DNA of 64,000 nucleotides from DAOUJW01 sp034422115 (GCA_034422115.1 DAOUJW010000010.1:23842-87841); one strand, 5' to 3'. Numbered from the stretch's first letter, positions 1 to 8,344 are shown. Made by a program: numbers and translations. The notes: generated by a model not told the origin, from the letters alone.

Positions 1-182
1 ACATCTTCCCCGTTAGCCAGCATATCTTCCACTATCAGAACCGCCGCCTCGTGGAGGGCCTGTGCAGCCTCTTCCTGGGTGTATCCCCACGTTGCGCATC
101 CGGGGATATCATCAATCCAGGCGCTCCACCGCCCATCTGATTCGATTTGAAACCGACCCTCAGGATATGCCAAATGAGTCAC
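1..182 (-). CDS. hicB: HicB-like antitoxin, C-terminus beyond window
   Basis: The visible N-terminal ~60 residues read as a HicB-type partial RNase-H-like domain: a GRFQIESDGRWSAW strand pair, then DDIPGCATWGYTQEEA and a following helix. This pattern (ligand-like strand, xGCxTxGxTxEEA turn, helix) is typical of HicB antitoxins that bind HicA. The likely start is GTG at 182, which overlaps the TGA stop of the upstream hicA-like gene in a GTGA arrangement, so translation is probably coupled. The C-terminal part, where a DNA-binding domain could lie, is outside the window. Confidence 0.75.
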   Translation of the reverse strand, partial: MTHLAYPEGRFQIESDGRWSAWIDDIPGCATWGYTQEEAAQALHEAAVLIVEDMLANGED

Positions 183-430
183 CTACCGAACAGTTCCTCA
201 ATTAACTCGTCCCGTCCAATCTCCAAGTATTCAGCTACGTCACCGAGTATGCCGTTCAGTGTGCCCACACGCATTGGATTGTGGCGGGGGATCGTAAGTC
301 GATGTGAGAAGCCCATGTAGTTGCTCTCGAGTCTCATGTGGCTGCTCCTTTGCCTGATGAGAACATAACCGTAACTGCGCCCCAGCAGTGCGACCAACTC
401 ATCGCCGGACAGACTGCGAGGCGTTCTCAC
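179..430 (-). CDS. hicA: HicA-like mRNA interferase toxin
   Basis: About 83 residues with the HicA (YcfA) double-stranded-RNA-binding fold signature: SGDELVALLGR, an RQRSSHMRLE strand carrying the usual catalytic His, then LTIPRHNPMRVGTLNGIL and a C-terminal helix. Family members cleave mRNA and are neutralised by HicB. The open frame extends further upstream, but I chose GTG at 430 because it overlaps the TGA of the preceding gene (GTGA) and removes an implausible leader. It is the middle gene of three overlapping genes read leftward. Confidence 0.85.
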   Translation of the reverse strand: MRTPRSLSGDELVALLGRSYGYVLIRQRSSHMRLESNYMGFSHRLTIPRHNPMRVGTLNGILGDVAEYLEIGRDELIEELFGR

Positions 431-639
431 ACAGGTATGACCTCGCTTTGCACCATGTGGACGCGAATTGCCTGGGGCATTTCCCATTCATCAAAGTGGC
501 ACAGCACTGCATCCCGCAGCATCGACTTCAGATGCTCCCAGTCATCACCCTCCGTAAAAATGCTGTGGTTCAAGGCGCGAGCCGTGTATCCCCCTTCAGG
601 GGCTTCCCACACCTGGAAGACTATTTCCTCGTCAGACAT
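427..639 (-). CDS. Small HicB-like partner protein
   Basis: A 70-residue acidic protein beginning MSDEEIVFQVWEAPEGGYTARALN, followed by IFTEGDDWEHLKSMLRDAVLCHF. This compact fold is the short HicB-like family commonly found directly upstream of hicA genes (often misannotated as a 2-oxoisovalerate dehydrogenase subunit). A GGAG ribosome site lies about 8 bases before the ATG. It overlaps hicA by 4 bases (GTGA). It probably acts as an antitoxin or part of the antitoxin complex. The operon therefore encodes two HicB-like proteins around one HicA. Confidence 0.7.
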   Translation of the reverse strand: MSDEEIVFQVWEAPEGGYTARALNHSIFTEGDDWEHLKSMLRDAVLCHFDEWEMPQAIRVHMVQSEVIPV

Positions 640-692
640 TTTGATTCTCCATTAGCCCTGGCATTTCGGTTTCCTTGGAGGCACCCCCGGGC

Positions 693-1550
693 TCAGCCGT
701 TGTCCAGATTTTCAAACAGGTCCGAGTACTTGACTCCCGGCTCAATGGGGGGCAGCACCTGGGTGAAGTGCTCCTGGGAGAAGAACTCCCGCCTTATGTC
801 CTCCGGCAGGCGGTTGAAGAAGTCCGTAGGCTTGTGCTGGGTGCGGTGACAGCCAACCACCTCCAGCTTGGTCTCGTACATGGCCGCCACGTCCATCACC
901 ACCGTCACGGCGTCGTCCGGTGTCCCGATCTCGTCCGGGTCCAGGGGCTCGTCCTCCGGCTGGTCCTCGTCGGGGATGGTCTTGGCCAGGGCCTCTATGC
1001 GGCTGAAGGGAATGGCGACGTAGAACAGCCTCTTGGGAGAGTGGAGTTCGATTCCCCTGTTGAGCTGCTCAGGGTACCGGGTAGGGTCGCCCGCCGCGTG
1101 GAAGGCCGCCTCCGCGTACCTGCTCATGGCCACGTGGTCCGGGTGGCCGTAGATGTCCTCCTGGTCATAGGTGACAATGACGTCCGGCCGAATCTGGCGT
1201 ATCAGGTGCACAACCTTGGCCAGCACTTCGTCCGGCTGGGCCCTGTAGAGGGACATGGGATCCCGGTTGTCCGCCGTGCCCGCCATGCCGGAGTCCCTGT
1301 AGCCCAGGAAGTGGGGCTGGTGTATGCCCATAGTCCGGCAGGACTCCCGGAGCTCCTCCTCCCGCACCGCCCCCAGCACGTCCCGGTAGGCCAGCTTGGG
1401 GTCGCTGATGGTGCCGGCCTCGCCCTTGGTGGCGCTGATCAGGTACACCTCCACCCCCTGGGCGGCGTAGGTGGCAAGGGTCCCGGCGGTGGTGTAGGAC
1501 TCGTCGTCCGGGTGGGCGAATATCGCCAGGAGACACCTGTCTTGGGCCAT
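693..1550 (-). CDS. PIG-L (LmbE-like) family deacetylase
   Basis: 285 residues. The N-terminus FAHPDDE near residues 11-17 is the zinc-binding and catalytic motif of the PIG-L/LmbE family, which removes acetyl groups from GlcNAc-type substrates (MshB, BshB and PIG-L are members). A second metal-site His lies in YGHPDHVAMSRY. Length matches MshB/BshB-type enzymes, so a low-molecular-weight thiol or a natural-product glycoside substrate is possible, but the sequence does not decide it. An AGAGGTG ribosome site sits 8 bases before ATG 1550. It is divergent from the ArsA-like gene. Confidence 0.9.
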   Translation of the reverse strand: MAQDRCLLAIFAHPDDESYTTAGTLATYAAQGVEVYLISATKGEAGTISDPKLAYRDVLGAVREEELRESCRTMGIHQPHFLGYRDSGMAGTADNRDPMSLYRAQPDEVLAKVVHLIRQIRPDVIVTYDQEDIYGHPDHVAMSRYAEAAFHAAGDPTRYPEQLNRGIELHSPKRLFYVAIPFSRIEALAKTIPDEDQPEDEPLDPDEIGTPDDAVTVVMDVAAMYETKLEVVGCHRTQHKPTDFFNRLPEDIRREFFSQEHFTQVLPPIEPGVKYSDLFENLDNG

Positions 1551-1573
1551 AGCTCGACACCTCTTCAGTCAGC

Positions 1574-1603
1574 TTGCGATTGATTACGACCCATGCCTAT
1601 AAT
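1574..1603 (+). promoter_or_regulatory. Sigma-70-like promoter of the ArsA-like gene
   Basis: TTGCGA at 1574-1579, an 18-base spacer and a perfect TATAAT at 1598-1603. They sit 27 bases upstream of the ATG at 1630, with an AGGAGG ribosome site between. Confidence 0.65.
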
Positions 1604-1629
1604 AGACGCTTAGGAGGTCATCAAAAAAC

Positions 1630-2838
1630 ATGCGGATAATACTATACACTGGCAAGGGCGGCGTAGGAAAGACCAGCGTTGCCGCCTCAACCGCCCTGCG
1701 AGCCGCCGACCTGGGGTACAGAACGCTGGTCATGAGCACCGATGTCGCTCACAGCCTCGCGGACTCCCTGGACATGGAGTTGCAGGCCGAACCCACCCGG
1801 ATAACAGACAACCTCTGGGGCCAGGAGATAGACGTACTGAAGGAGATGCAGACCCACTGGAGCATTGTGCAGGACTGGCTTGCCGCTCTCATGCAGTGGC
1901 AGGGCATGGACGAGGTGGTGGCGGAGGAGGTGGCCGTGCTCCCGGGCATGGAGGAGATGGTGGGCCTCCTCAACATCACCCACCACTACGACAGCGGGAA
2001 CTTTGACACCATCATAGTGGACTGCGCTCCCACGGGAGAGACGTTGAGGCTCCTGAGCTTCCCGGAGATGGCCCGCTGGTACATGCGCAAGCTCTTCCCC
2101 ATAGAGCGGAGGGTTGCCACCGCCCTGGGGCCAATGGCCCGTGGCCTGTTCAACCTGCCCGTCCCGGACCCCAAGGTGTTTGATTCAATCCAGGATCTGT
2201 TTCATGGGCTGGAGAGGATGAGGAGCATCCTGGGAGACCCGGCGCAGTCCTCCGTGAGGCTGGTTTTGAACCCGGAGAAGATGGTGATTCGTGAAACACA
2301 GCGAACCTTCACGTATCTTAACCTCTATGGTTACTATACGGACCTCATTGTGTGCAACCGCCTCATCCCGGACACCGTGGAGGACGGCTTTTTCAAGATG
2401 TGGAAGGACTCCCAGGCCAGGTACTTCCACCTCATCGAAGAGGGCTTTGCGCCGGTGCCGATTCGAGTGTCGCATCTGCTCGATAGGGAGGTGGTTGGCC
2501 TGGAGCCTCTGCGAGAGATGGGCCTTACCCTCTTCGGCGAAGACGATCCCGCGTCCATCTTCTACGAAGGCTCCACCCAGACCGTGACCCGCGAGGACGA
2601 CGGCCACGTGATGACCGTCAACCTGCCCTTCCTCGGTCGGGAGGACATCAACCTCATGCAGCACGGAGACGAGCTGGTCATCCAGGCGGGGCAGCATCGC
2701 CGCAACATAGTCCTGCCGCGGATACTGGTTGACCTCCCCGTCTCGGTGGCCCGCATGGACGGTTCGTCCCTGAAGCTGAAGTTTGAGGACAAGTCTCCGA
2801 GAACCCGGAGAAGGAACGGGAAAGCCAAGACCGGCTAG
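1630..2838 (+). CDS. ArsA/Get3-family ATPase with C-terminal HSP20-like domain
   Basis: 402 residues. The deviant Walker A GKGGVGKTSVAA (residues 8-19) and the DVAHSLADSLD switch region place it in the ArsA/Get3 branch of SIMIBI ATPases. IIVDCAPTGETLRLL around 130-145 matches the Walker B/TGH-type region, and CNRLIPD is the A-loop-type motif. The last ~80 residues (from TVTREDDGHVMTVNLPFL) match the ArsA_HSP20 domain of bacterial members. These proteins lack a paired ArsB here, so arsenite efflux is not implied; a chaperone or membrane-protein targeting role is more likely. The downstream gene starts after 9 bases, indicating an operon. Confidence 0.92.
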   Translation: MRIILYTGKGGVGKTSVAASTALRAADLGYRTLVMSTDVAHSLADSLDMELQAEPTRITDNLWGQEIDVLKEMQTHWSIVQDWLAALMQWQGMDEVVAEEVAVLPGMEEMVGLLNITHHYDSGNFDTIIVDCAPTGETLRLLSFPEMARWYMRKLFPIERRVATALGPMARGLFNLPVPDPKVFDSIQDLFHGLERMRSILGDPAQSSVRLVLNPEKMVIRETQRTFTYLNLYGYYTDLIVCNRLIPDTVEDGFFKMWKDSQARYFHLIEEGFAPVPIRVSHLLDREVVGLEPLREMGLTLFGEDDPASIFYEGSTQTVTREDDGHVMTVNLPFLGREDINLMQHGDELVIQAGQHRRNIVLPRILVDLPVSVARMDGSSLKLKFEDKSPRTRRRNGKAKTG

Positions 2839-2847
2839 GAGGGAGAA

Positions 2848-3096
2848 ATGGCAAAGATAGTTCAGGTGGATTACGAGTCCGGCGATTTTGTGGTGCGCCT
2901 CAGCCCCAGGAATATACGCCTCCTTCCTGAAGACACCCAGGAGCACCTGAAGGAGGCCCGCAAGGAGATGCTGCTGGCCTTCAGGAGCTGCCTGGACTCC
3001 GCCCTCAGTCTATTGGAGCGGCCCGAGAAGCCCAGCCCCACCGCAAGGCGGACCTACATCAGGGTGGAGGAGGATGAGGAAGAGGCGAGGGCCTGA
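2848..3096 (+). CDS. Small conserved-type protein downstream of ArsA-like ATPase
   Basis: 82 residues, no membrane segment or known motif recognised. It has an N-terminal strand-rich part (MAKIVQVDYESGDFVVRLSPR), a helix with several Lys/Glu (QEHLKEARKEMLLAFRS) and an acidic tail. AGGAGGGAGAA directly precedes the ATG, and the gap to the ATPase stop is only 9 bases. It is probably co-translated with, and may assist, the ATPase. Function unknown. Confidence 0.75.
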   Translation: MAKIVQVDYESGDFVVRLSPRNIRLLPEDTQEHLKEARKEMLLAFRSCLDSALSLLERPEKPSPTARRTYIRVEEDEEEARA

Positions 3097-3160
3097 GGCC
3101 GGCGACTGGCCGGTATTCCCTACATGTGTTGGATATGCCAACGCCAGTCAGCATATTGCG

Positions 3161-3256
3161 AATTCCCGCTCATGGTGAGCCTGTCGAACCATATGAGCGG
3201 GAATTTAAGGGGTCTATGGCCCGCTCATCCTGAGCTTGTCGAAGGGCGGGCGGTGT
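3161..3256. repeat. Paired palindromic repeat (family A, copy 1)
   Basis: Two adjacent imperfect palindromes. The first (about 3166-3204) has arms CCCGCTCATGGT/ACCATATGAGCGGG around a GAGCCTGTCGA core. The second (about 3221-3252) has CGCTCATCCTGAGCTTGTCGAAGG. The same two-unit arrangement recurs at about 4649, 9408 and 17184, always between genes, like a REP/BIME or MITE family. The reading frame that crosses it is not a gene. Confidence 0.8.
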
Positions 3257-3291
3257 TGTTCGCCAACGTACGCGCCCACGCCATGCCCCGC

Positions 3292-4566
3292 TCACCCTTC
3301 GGCCTTCTTCCCCAACTTGGACTCGTAAAGCTCCAGGAACTCTTCCTGGGAGGAGACGGTTGCCACCTCCCGGATGAAGTCGCCCAGGGTAGGGCTGGCG
3401 GCGCGAAGCTCGGTCAGCTGGCCGAACAGGGGGCTGACGGACGCCGGGCTGTCGGCGTAGTTGCCGTGAAAGGCAAAGTAGGCCTGGTTGAGCTTGCGGA
3501 TGTAGTGGCCGTTCTCCGCCAGGAACAGCCTCCGCTCCTCCATGTACGCCTCGGCCTCCTCAATTCTGCCCTCTGACAGCAGCTCCTCTGTCGTCAGGCG
3601 CGTCTCGCGCATCGCCTGGCGGAAGTCAAAGGGCTCCTGTTGCGTTTGTGGCGGGAGGTGCGGGGTGAAGGACACGAGCAGTCTGGCCGCCGTCTCGTAC
3701 TCCCGGTACACCAGTTCGCCAATCTCCCGCCCAAAGATGTTGGCCACGGTTTCGTTTATGGCGGTCATGTCGGAGTTTCTTCCGTAGGTCTGCCCCAGGG
3801 GCCTGAAGAAGAGGTAGTGGTGCAGCCACTCGTGGGCCGCAATGTGCAGGGTGGTCCGCAGGGAGTACCTGGCGTTGATCACGGCGGGCACCGTAGCCAC
3901 GCCCCCCGTGCCCGCGATAATCGCCGACACGTCATCCTCTGTGAAGATAAGCTCCTCCAGGGCTTCAATCTCCTCCGCTGTGATATCTGGGTCAAGGAGG
4001 GTTGCGTCGATGACCTCGATGCGGTCCCGCGGCGATATGATGAGCACCCTTGGGGATGGGGCAAGCCGGAAGTCGACGGGCGGGAAGTGAATCCCGATAG
4101 CCCCGACCAGGCCCTCAGGAAACAGCCCCTCCTCGTCGATGGCTGCATCGAGTGTCGCCTCCAGCGTCTCCTCCACCTCATCCCTTATCGCCCCCCTGGC
4201 CTCCTTCACGAGCTCTAGCTCCTCCTCGAAGTCGGCAAGGGCCGCTGGCGAGTCTCCGTGAACCGGCAGGAGGAACTCTCTCACCCTTCTCTCCAGCCTC
4301 TGCTCCTCCTCCACCAGGCGGAAGTACTCCATAACCAGCGCTCTCTTCTCCCGGTCATCCAGCGAGTTGCCGGGAAGAAGAGACCCCAGCCCGTGCAGCC
4401 ACTTGGCAAGGAAGTTCTCCGCCTCCCACTGCACCAGCGAGTACTTGTACGGCACGGCGTGACCGTACTGCAGGGTGTCCTTCGTGGTCAGAATCACAAA
4501 GGAGATCCAGATGACGAGAGTCACGAGGAAAGCATCTTTCAAGAGACGCCAGGCGAGAGTCCTCAC
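3292..4566 (-). CDS. Membrane-anchored putative zinc metallopeptidase
   Basis: 424 residues. One N-terminal membrane segment (about residues 13-27, FLVTLVIWISFVILT) suggests an anchored protein with the bulk outside. A helical charged region follows, then AAHEWLHHYLFF around residue 240, which contains HExxH, and about 30 residues later NETVANIFGREIG, whose Glu could be the third zinc ligand (gluzincin arrangement). These residues suggest an active metallopeptidase. I do not recognise a named family. It stands alone between two repeat blocks. Confidence 0.7.
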   Translation of the reverse strand: MRTLAWRLLKDAFLVTLVIWISFVILTTKDTLQYGHAVPYKYSLVQWEAENFLAKWLHGLGSLLPGNSLDDREKRALVMEYFRLVEEEQRLERRVREFLLPVHGDSPAALADFEEELELVKEARGAIRDEVEETLEATLDAAIDEEGLFPEGLVGAIGIHFPPVDFRLAPSPRVLIISPRDRIEVIDATLLDPDITAEEIEALEELIFTEDDVSAIIAGTGGVATVPAVINARYSLRTTLHIAAHEWLHHYLFFRPLGQTYGRNSDMTAINETVANIFGREIGELVYREYETAARLLVSFTPHLPPQTQQEPFDFRQAMRETRLTTEELLSEGRIEEAEAYMEERRLFLAENGHYIRKLNQAYFAFHGNYADSPASVSPLFGQLTELRAASPTLGDFIREVATVSSQEEFLELYESKLGKKAEG

Positions 4567-4644
4567 ACTACCTCCTTGGTCTAATCATAGCGTTGAGGTA
4601 GAGGCGCGCTCAACTACGCGTTGATCGACGGTCCTAAACGTACC

Positions 4645-4750
4645 GTCTCCCGCTCACCCTGAGCCTGTCGAAGGGAGTGAGCGGGAGCAGGACATTGGTT
4701 GCTATTCCCGCTCAAATGGTTCGACAAGCTCACCATGAGCGGGAACGAAA
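4645..4750. repeat. Paired palindromic repeat (family A, copy 2)
   Basis: Two palindromes: about 4649-4686 (CCCGCTCACCCTGAGCCTG ... GGGAGTGAGCGGGA) and about 4704-4745 (TTCCCGCTCAAATGG ... CACCATGAGCGGGAA). Same family as 3161-3256, with the two units in the other relative orientation. Confidence 0.8.
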
Positions 4751-4851
4751 TAGTATTTTGAATGGCGTCGGCGTTGTCAGAGCATGGCAGGAATAGCGGG
4801 GAGCCGCGCCCGCACGATATGGTATCATGTGCGGGTGTTTACGAGGGCCAA

Positions 4852-5751
4852 ATGCTGATCAGGGGACTGCTGGTGGGCGCGGCCGCGGGCGCGTATTTCG
4901 GGCTGTCCGGGTACATGGCCAATCAGATGTCCCGCGTCCCCAGGACCTACCCGGAGACCACCCCCGACAGTCTTGGGCTGCAATACGAGGATGCGGTCTT
5001 CCATGACAGGGGCGGGACGCTGGAGCTGAGGGGATGGCTGGTCTGGCAGGGCAGCCCCGAGTCCTGGGTAATCCTGGTACACGGCAGCGGTGGCAACCGA
5101 GCGCACAACGCGGTCAATATGCTGGGCCTGACAAGAGACCTGGTCAGGAGGGGAATCGGCGTATTCACCTTTGACCTGAGGGCCCACGGCCGGTCACAGG
5201 GCAGCCGGGTATCGGTCGGCTTCAAGGAGCGCACCGACCTCCAGGGCGCAATCGACTACCTGGAGGCCAGGGGCGTGTCCAGGGACCGCATAGGGGCGCT
5301 GGGCTTCTCGCTGGGCGCAGTCATCTCAATAATGGCCGCCTCCGAGGAGCGGGGACTCGCGGGCCTGGTGCTGGACAGCCCCTTCGCCAGCCCGATGGAG
5401 ATGGCGCAGCAGACCACCAGTCGCAGAGGCATACCTAGCTTCCTCCTCCCGGGGATGATGCTGATGGGCCGCGTGCTTTACGGCGTGGACCTGTCATTGG
5501 TGCGGCCGCTGGAGGCCGTGAAGAGTGTGGACTGCCCCCTGCTGCTCATTCACGGCGCAGAGGACATGATGGTGGCCCCGTCCCACTCTGAAAGGCTCTA
5601 CGACGCGGCGGTGAGCGACAAGGAGCTATGGCTTGTGCCGGAGGCGCGCCACGCGCAGGGCTACAACACGAGTCCTGCGGAGTACGTCGACCGGGTGGCG
5701 GCTTTCTTCGAGAACGCTAGGCAGCGGCCGCAGCCGGCAGGCCTTCCTTAG
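4852..5751 (+). CDS. Alpha/beta hydrolase, membrane-anchored
   Basis: 299 residues from ATG 4852 (the frame is open upstream, but GAGGG precedes this ATG and the next residues form a hydrophobic anchor MLIRGLLVGAAAGAYFG). It has an HGSGGNR oxyanion region, GFSLGA as the nucleophile elbow (Ser in GxSxG), LIHGAEDMMV with the acid Asp, and ARHAQGY with the catalytic His. It resembles serine hydrolases of the YqkD/BAAT-like type. Substrate unknown. Its 3' end overlaps the convergent rplT gene by 35 bases. Confidence 0.88.
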   Translation: MLIRGLLVGAAAGAYFGLSGYMANQMSRVPRTYPETTPDSLGLQYEDAVFHDRGGTLELRGWLVWQGSPESWVILVHGSGGNRAHNAVNMLGLTRDLVRRGIGVFTFDLRAHGRSQGSRVSVGFKERTDLQGAIDYLEARGVSRDRIGALGFSLGAVISIMAASEERGLAGLVLDSPFASPMEMAQQTTSRRGIPSFLLPGMMLMGRVLYGVDLSLVRPLEAVKSVDCPLLLIHGAEDMMVAPSHSERLYDAAVSDKELWLVPEARHAQGYNTSPAEYVDRVAAFFENARQRPQPAGLP

Positions 5752-6088
5752 CGGCCGAGGCCAGCTGTGCAAAAGCCTCCGAGTCCCTGACGGCCAGGTC
5801 GGCCAGGATCTTGCGGTCCACCTCAACGCCCGCCTGGTGCAGCCCGTGGATGAACTGGCTGTAGGAGAGGCCGTTCTCCCGGGCGGCGGCGTTGATGCGG
5901 GTGATCCAGAGACGCCTCATGTCCCCCTTGCGCTCCTTGCGATGCCGGTAGGCGTGGCTGAGGGCCTTGATGAGGGACTCCTTGGCCTGCTTGTAGAGCC
6001 GGTGCCTGCCCCCGCGATGACCCTTGGTCATCTGCAGGAGTCTCTTGTGTCTGTGTCTTGTGGTTACGCCGCGTTTGATTCTGGGCAC
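5717..6088 (-). CDS. rplT: 50S ribosomal protein L20
   Basis: 123 residues with the L20 signature MPRIKRGVTTRHRHKRLL and the basic N-terminal helix that threads 23S rRNA, then MRRLWITRINAAAR and the C-terminal globular part. The C-terminus carries an Ala-rich extension. It is the last gene of infC-rpmI-rplT. The 3' end overlaps the convergent hydrolase gene, so no terminator is visible between them. Confidence 0.98.
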   Translation of the reverse strand: MPRIKRGVTTRHRHKRLLQMTKGHRGGRHRLYKQAKESLIKALSHAYRHRKERKGDMRRLWITRINAAARENGLSYSQFIHGLHQAGVEVDRKILADLAVRDSEAFAQLASAAKEGLPAAAAA

Positions 6089-6106
6089 GTCTGTTACTCC
6101 GAGTGT

Positions 6107-6304
6107 TTACATGTAGGGCAGCGCTCGCTTGATGCCCGGCCTGTCGGCGGGGCTTGTGTCGAGCTTACGATGGTATAGTCGATGCACCTTCATTGGCTTC
6201 TTGCGCCGCAGGTGGCTCCTGTGCCCCTTCATGCGCAGTATCCTGCCGGACCCGGTGATGTGAAAGCGGGCCTTGGCGCCCTTGTGGGTCTTCAGCTTAG
6301 GCAT
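6107..6304 (-). CDS. rpmI: 50S ribosomal protein L35
   Basis: 65 residues from the internal ATG at 6304 (MPKLKTHKGAKARF), which matches the universal L35 start. The longer open frame upstream reads through infC and is not used. Its start overlaps the last codons of infC by 8 bases, giving translational coupling in the conserved infC-rpmI-rplT order. Confidence 0.97.
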   Translation of the reverse strand: MPKLKTHKGAKARFHITGSGRILRMKGHRSHLRRKKPMKVHRLYHRKLDTSPADRPGIKRALPYM

Positions 6305-6875
6305 TTGCCACCTCTTCCGGTTCCCTCTCAGGCTCCTTCTCCGCCTTGGCCTTCTGAGTGGTGGGGGCAATGACTATGCTGAGCCTGCGCCCCTCCAGGC
6401 TGGGGTTCTTCTCCGGCTTGGCCTCGTCCTTGAAGGCCTCCGCCATTCGCCGCAGGAGGTCCAGACCTATCTCCTGATGGGTTATCTCTCTTCCTCTGAA
6501 CATTACAGTCAACTTGACCTTTGCCCCTTCATCCAGCAGCTTCTTCACCTGGCGTTTCTTGGCCTCCATATCGTGCTCGCCGATACGAGGGCGGAACCTG
6601 ACCTCACGCAAGAGGGTAGTCTTCTGGCCCTTACGGGCCTCCCGCTCCTTCTTGGTCTGCAGGTAGCGGAACTTTCCGTAGTCCAGCAGCCGGCACACGG
6701 GGGGCTGAGCGCCCGGGGCCACCTCTACAAGGTCAAGGCCCCTTTCCTGGGCAAGCTGAATTGCCTCGGAGGTCGGCATTGTGCCGAGCTGCTCGCCCTG
6801 GTCGTCTATCACCAGGACCTCCCGAGTGTGTATTTGCTGGTTCACGCGGTAGTCTCTAGGTATGGCCCCTCCCAT
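6297..6875 (-). CDS. infC: Translation initiation factor IF-3
   Basis: 192 residues. N-domain: YRVNQQIHTREVLVIDDQGE; linker with Lys-rich helix; C-domain: KVKLTVMFRGREITHQEIG. A Glu/Lys-rich tail extends beyond the usual end. IF-3 binds 30S and discriminates start codons. ATG 6875 has no convincing ribosome site, but GGGAGGGG just inside the frame stands a few bases before an ATA codon (residue 5), followed by PRDYRVN, where IF-3 proteins usually begin. The true start may be this rare ATA, as IF-3 genes often use AUU-type codons for self-regulation. Confidence 0.96.
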   Translation of the reverse strand: MGGAIPRDYRVNQQIHTREVLVIDDQGEQLGTMPTSEAIQLAQERGLDLVEVAPGAQPPVCRLLDYGKFRYLQTKKEREARKGQKTTLLREVRFRPRIGEHDMEAKKRQVKKLLDEGAKVKLTVMFRGREITHQEIGLDLLRRMAEAFKDEAKPEKNPSLEGRRLSIVIAPTTQKAKAEKEPEREPEEVANA

Positions 6876-7049
6876 GAAGGCTGCTTAGCCGTGAGATTTA
6901 GGCGTTAATATAGCACACGAGCGACGGGCAGTCAATTGCGAAAGTGGTATCAATTTTCAGGCGCTCGCCGCGAGTTGCGGACGATGTTTCTCTCCCAATT
7001 CAGGATACCTCTACATAACTTGGGCATCGTCACGAAATAAGCTACACAC

Positions 7050-7159
7050 CGTCATTCCGAACGAAGCAAAGCGAAGTGAGGAATCCAGGGACTTCCATCT
7101 AATGTCCAGCGGCATTGAGGACAGCGACTTTGGATTCCTCGCTGCGCTCGGAATGACGG
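7050..7159. repeat. Long imperfect palindrome (family B)
   Basis: The ends CCGTCATTCCGA (7050) and TCGGAATGACGG (7159) are inverted, with a further GAGGAATCC/GGATTCCTC pair inside. It lies in the 425-base gap between infC and the pterin dehydratase. The rest of that gap shows no gene. Likely a non-autonomous repeat. Confidence 0.7.
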
Positions 7160-7300
7160 TAGTTGGGAGTTGGTCACATGGTATGAGGGGCTTCTTCTCT
7201 GAGTGGAGAGACCGAAGGGGCAAACATCCGCAATTCGCCCCCTTGAAAGCCCTGGGCCGCGATAGTAAGCTGTCACCAGGACAGGTAGGGAGGTGAAACT

Positions 7301-7633
7301 ATGCTTATGCGGGAAAAGTGCGTGGCGTGTCGCAGGGACTCGCCCCTGGTAACCGACGAAGAGGTCGCTGAACTGCATCCCCAGGTGTCGGACTGGGAGC
7401 TGCTTGAGGAGGAGTCCATGCAGCGACTGAAGCGCACCTTCAGCTTCCCCAACTTCGCCGATGCCCTGGCCTTCAGCAACAGCGTGGGAGAGGCCGCCGA
7501 GGACGAAGGTCACCACCCGCGCATTGTGACGGAGTGGGGCAGGGTGACGGTCACCTGGTGGACCCACAAGATACGTGGCCTTCACCGCAACGACTTCATC
7601 ATGGCGGCCAAGACGGACTCGATCTACGGCTAG
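7301..7633 (+). CDS. phhB: Pterin-4a-carbinolamine dehydratase
   Basis: 110 residues with the family signature EGHHPRI, WGRVTVTWWTH, GLHRNDFIMA; the clustered His residues are the active site that dehydrates 4a-hydroxytetrahydrobiopterin. Strong ribosome site GGGAGGTG 5 bases before the ATG. A short Cys-containing N-terminal extension (CVACRRDS) precedes the domain. No aromatic amino acid hydroxylase is nearby. Its TAG stop shares the palindrome CTAG with the stop of the convergent uracil glycosylase gene. Confidence 0.93.
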   Translation: MLMREKCVACRRDSPLVTDEEVAELHPQVSDWELLEEESMQRLKRTFSFPNFADALAFSNSVGEAAEDEGHHPRIVTEWGRVTVTWWTHKIRGLHRNDFIMAAKTDSIYG

Positions 7634-8328
7634 GCGTCCAGCAACTCCCGGACGCCTGCAAAGACGCCCTCGAACATCTCGCGTGTGAGCCTGCCCGTGT
7701 TGGTGTTCTGCTGGCTGGGGTGATAGGACGACGCCAGGGTCACGCCGTCCGGCAGTTGATGCACAGCCCCGTGCGCGAAGCGTGGCGCGGGTCTGGGCGT
7801 CTCCCGGCCCAACTCCCGCCTCGCCGACAGATAGCTGTCGAAGGCTATCTTTCCCAGGGCCACCACAACCCTGACCCCGGTGAACAGCGACAGCTCCCCC
7901 AGCAGGTAGGGCCGGCAGGCGGCCTTCTCCGAGGTCGAGGGCTTGTTGTCCGGCGGCGCGCAACGCACTGTCGCAGTGATGTAGGCGTCCTTGAGCGTAA
8001 GGCCGTCGTCCCGGCGCGTGGACGTTGGCGAGCTGGCAAAGCCGAACTTGTAGAGGGTCTCGAAGAGCCAGTTGCCGCTGCTGTCGCCGGTGAACATACG
8101 CCCCGTGCGGTTCCCGCCATGTGCGGCGGGCGCAAGCCCGATAATCAGCGCACGCGCCGCGGGGTCACCGAAGGAGGGCAGGGGACGGCCCCAGTAGTCC
8201 TCTTCCCGGTACCTGGCGCGCTTCTCGCGAGCCATTCGCTCCCTGTGCTCCACCAGCCGAGGGCACAGCCGGCAGTCTATGACAGAGCGGTTAAGCGTCT
8301 CAAGGGCGTGGTGGGTACTTTGTGTCAT
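7630..8328 (-). CDS. Family 5 uracil-DNA glycosylase (UDGb-type)
   Basis: 232 residues. An N-terminal CRLCPRL and later Cys residues fit the 4Fe-4S cluster of family 4/5 enzymes. Motif 1 GLAPAAHGGNRTGRMFTGD has Ala where other families carry Asp/Asn, which is characteristic of family 5. Motif 2 SSYHPSQQNTNTG is present. The enzyme excises uracil and related deaminated bases from DNA. Confidence 0.92.
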   Translation of the reverse strand: MTQSTHHALETLNRSVIDCRLCPRLVEHRERMAREKRARYREEDYWGRPLPSFGDPAARALIIGLAPAAHGGNRTGRMFTGDSSGNWLFETLYKFGFASSPTSTRRDDGLTLKDAYITATVRCAPPDNKPSTSEKAACRPYLLGELSLFTGVRVVVALGKIAFDSYLSARRELGRETPRPAPRFAHGAVHQLPDGVTLASSYHPSQQNTNTGRLTREMFEGVFAGVRELLDA

Positions 8329-8344
8329 AGCTGTAAAGAGGTAC

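Noticed and set aside
3124..3576. Plus-strand open frame of 150 codons
   Set aside because: It runs through a palindromic repeat and antisense to the metallopeptidase gene; no ribosome site.
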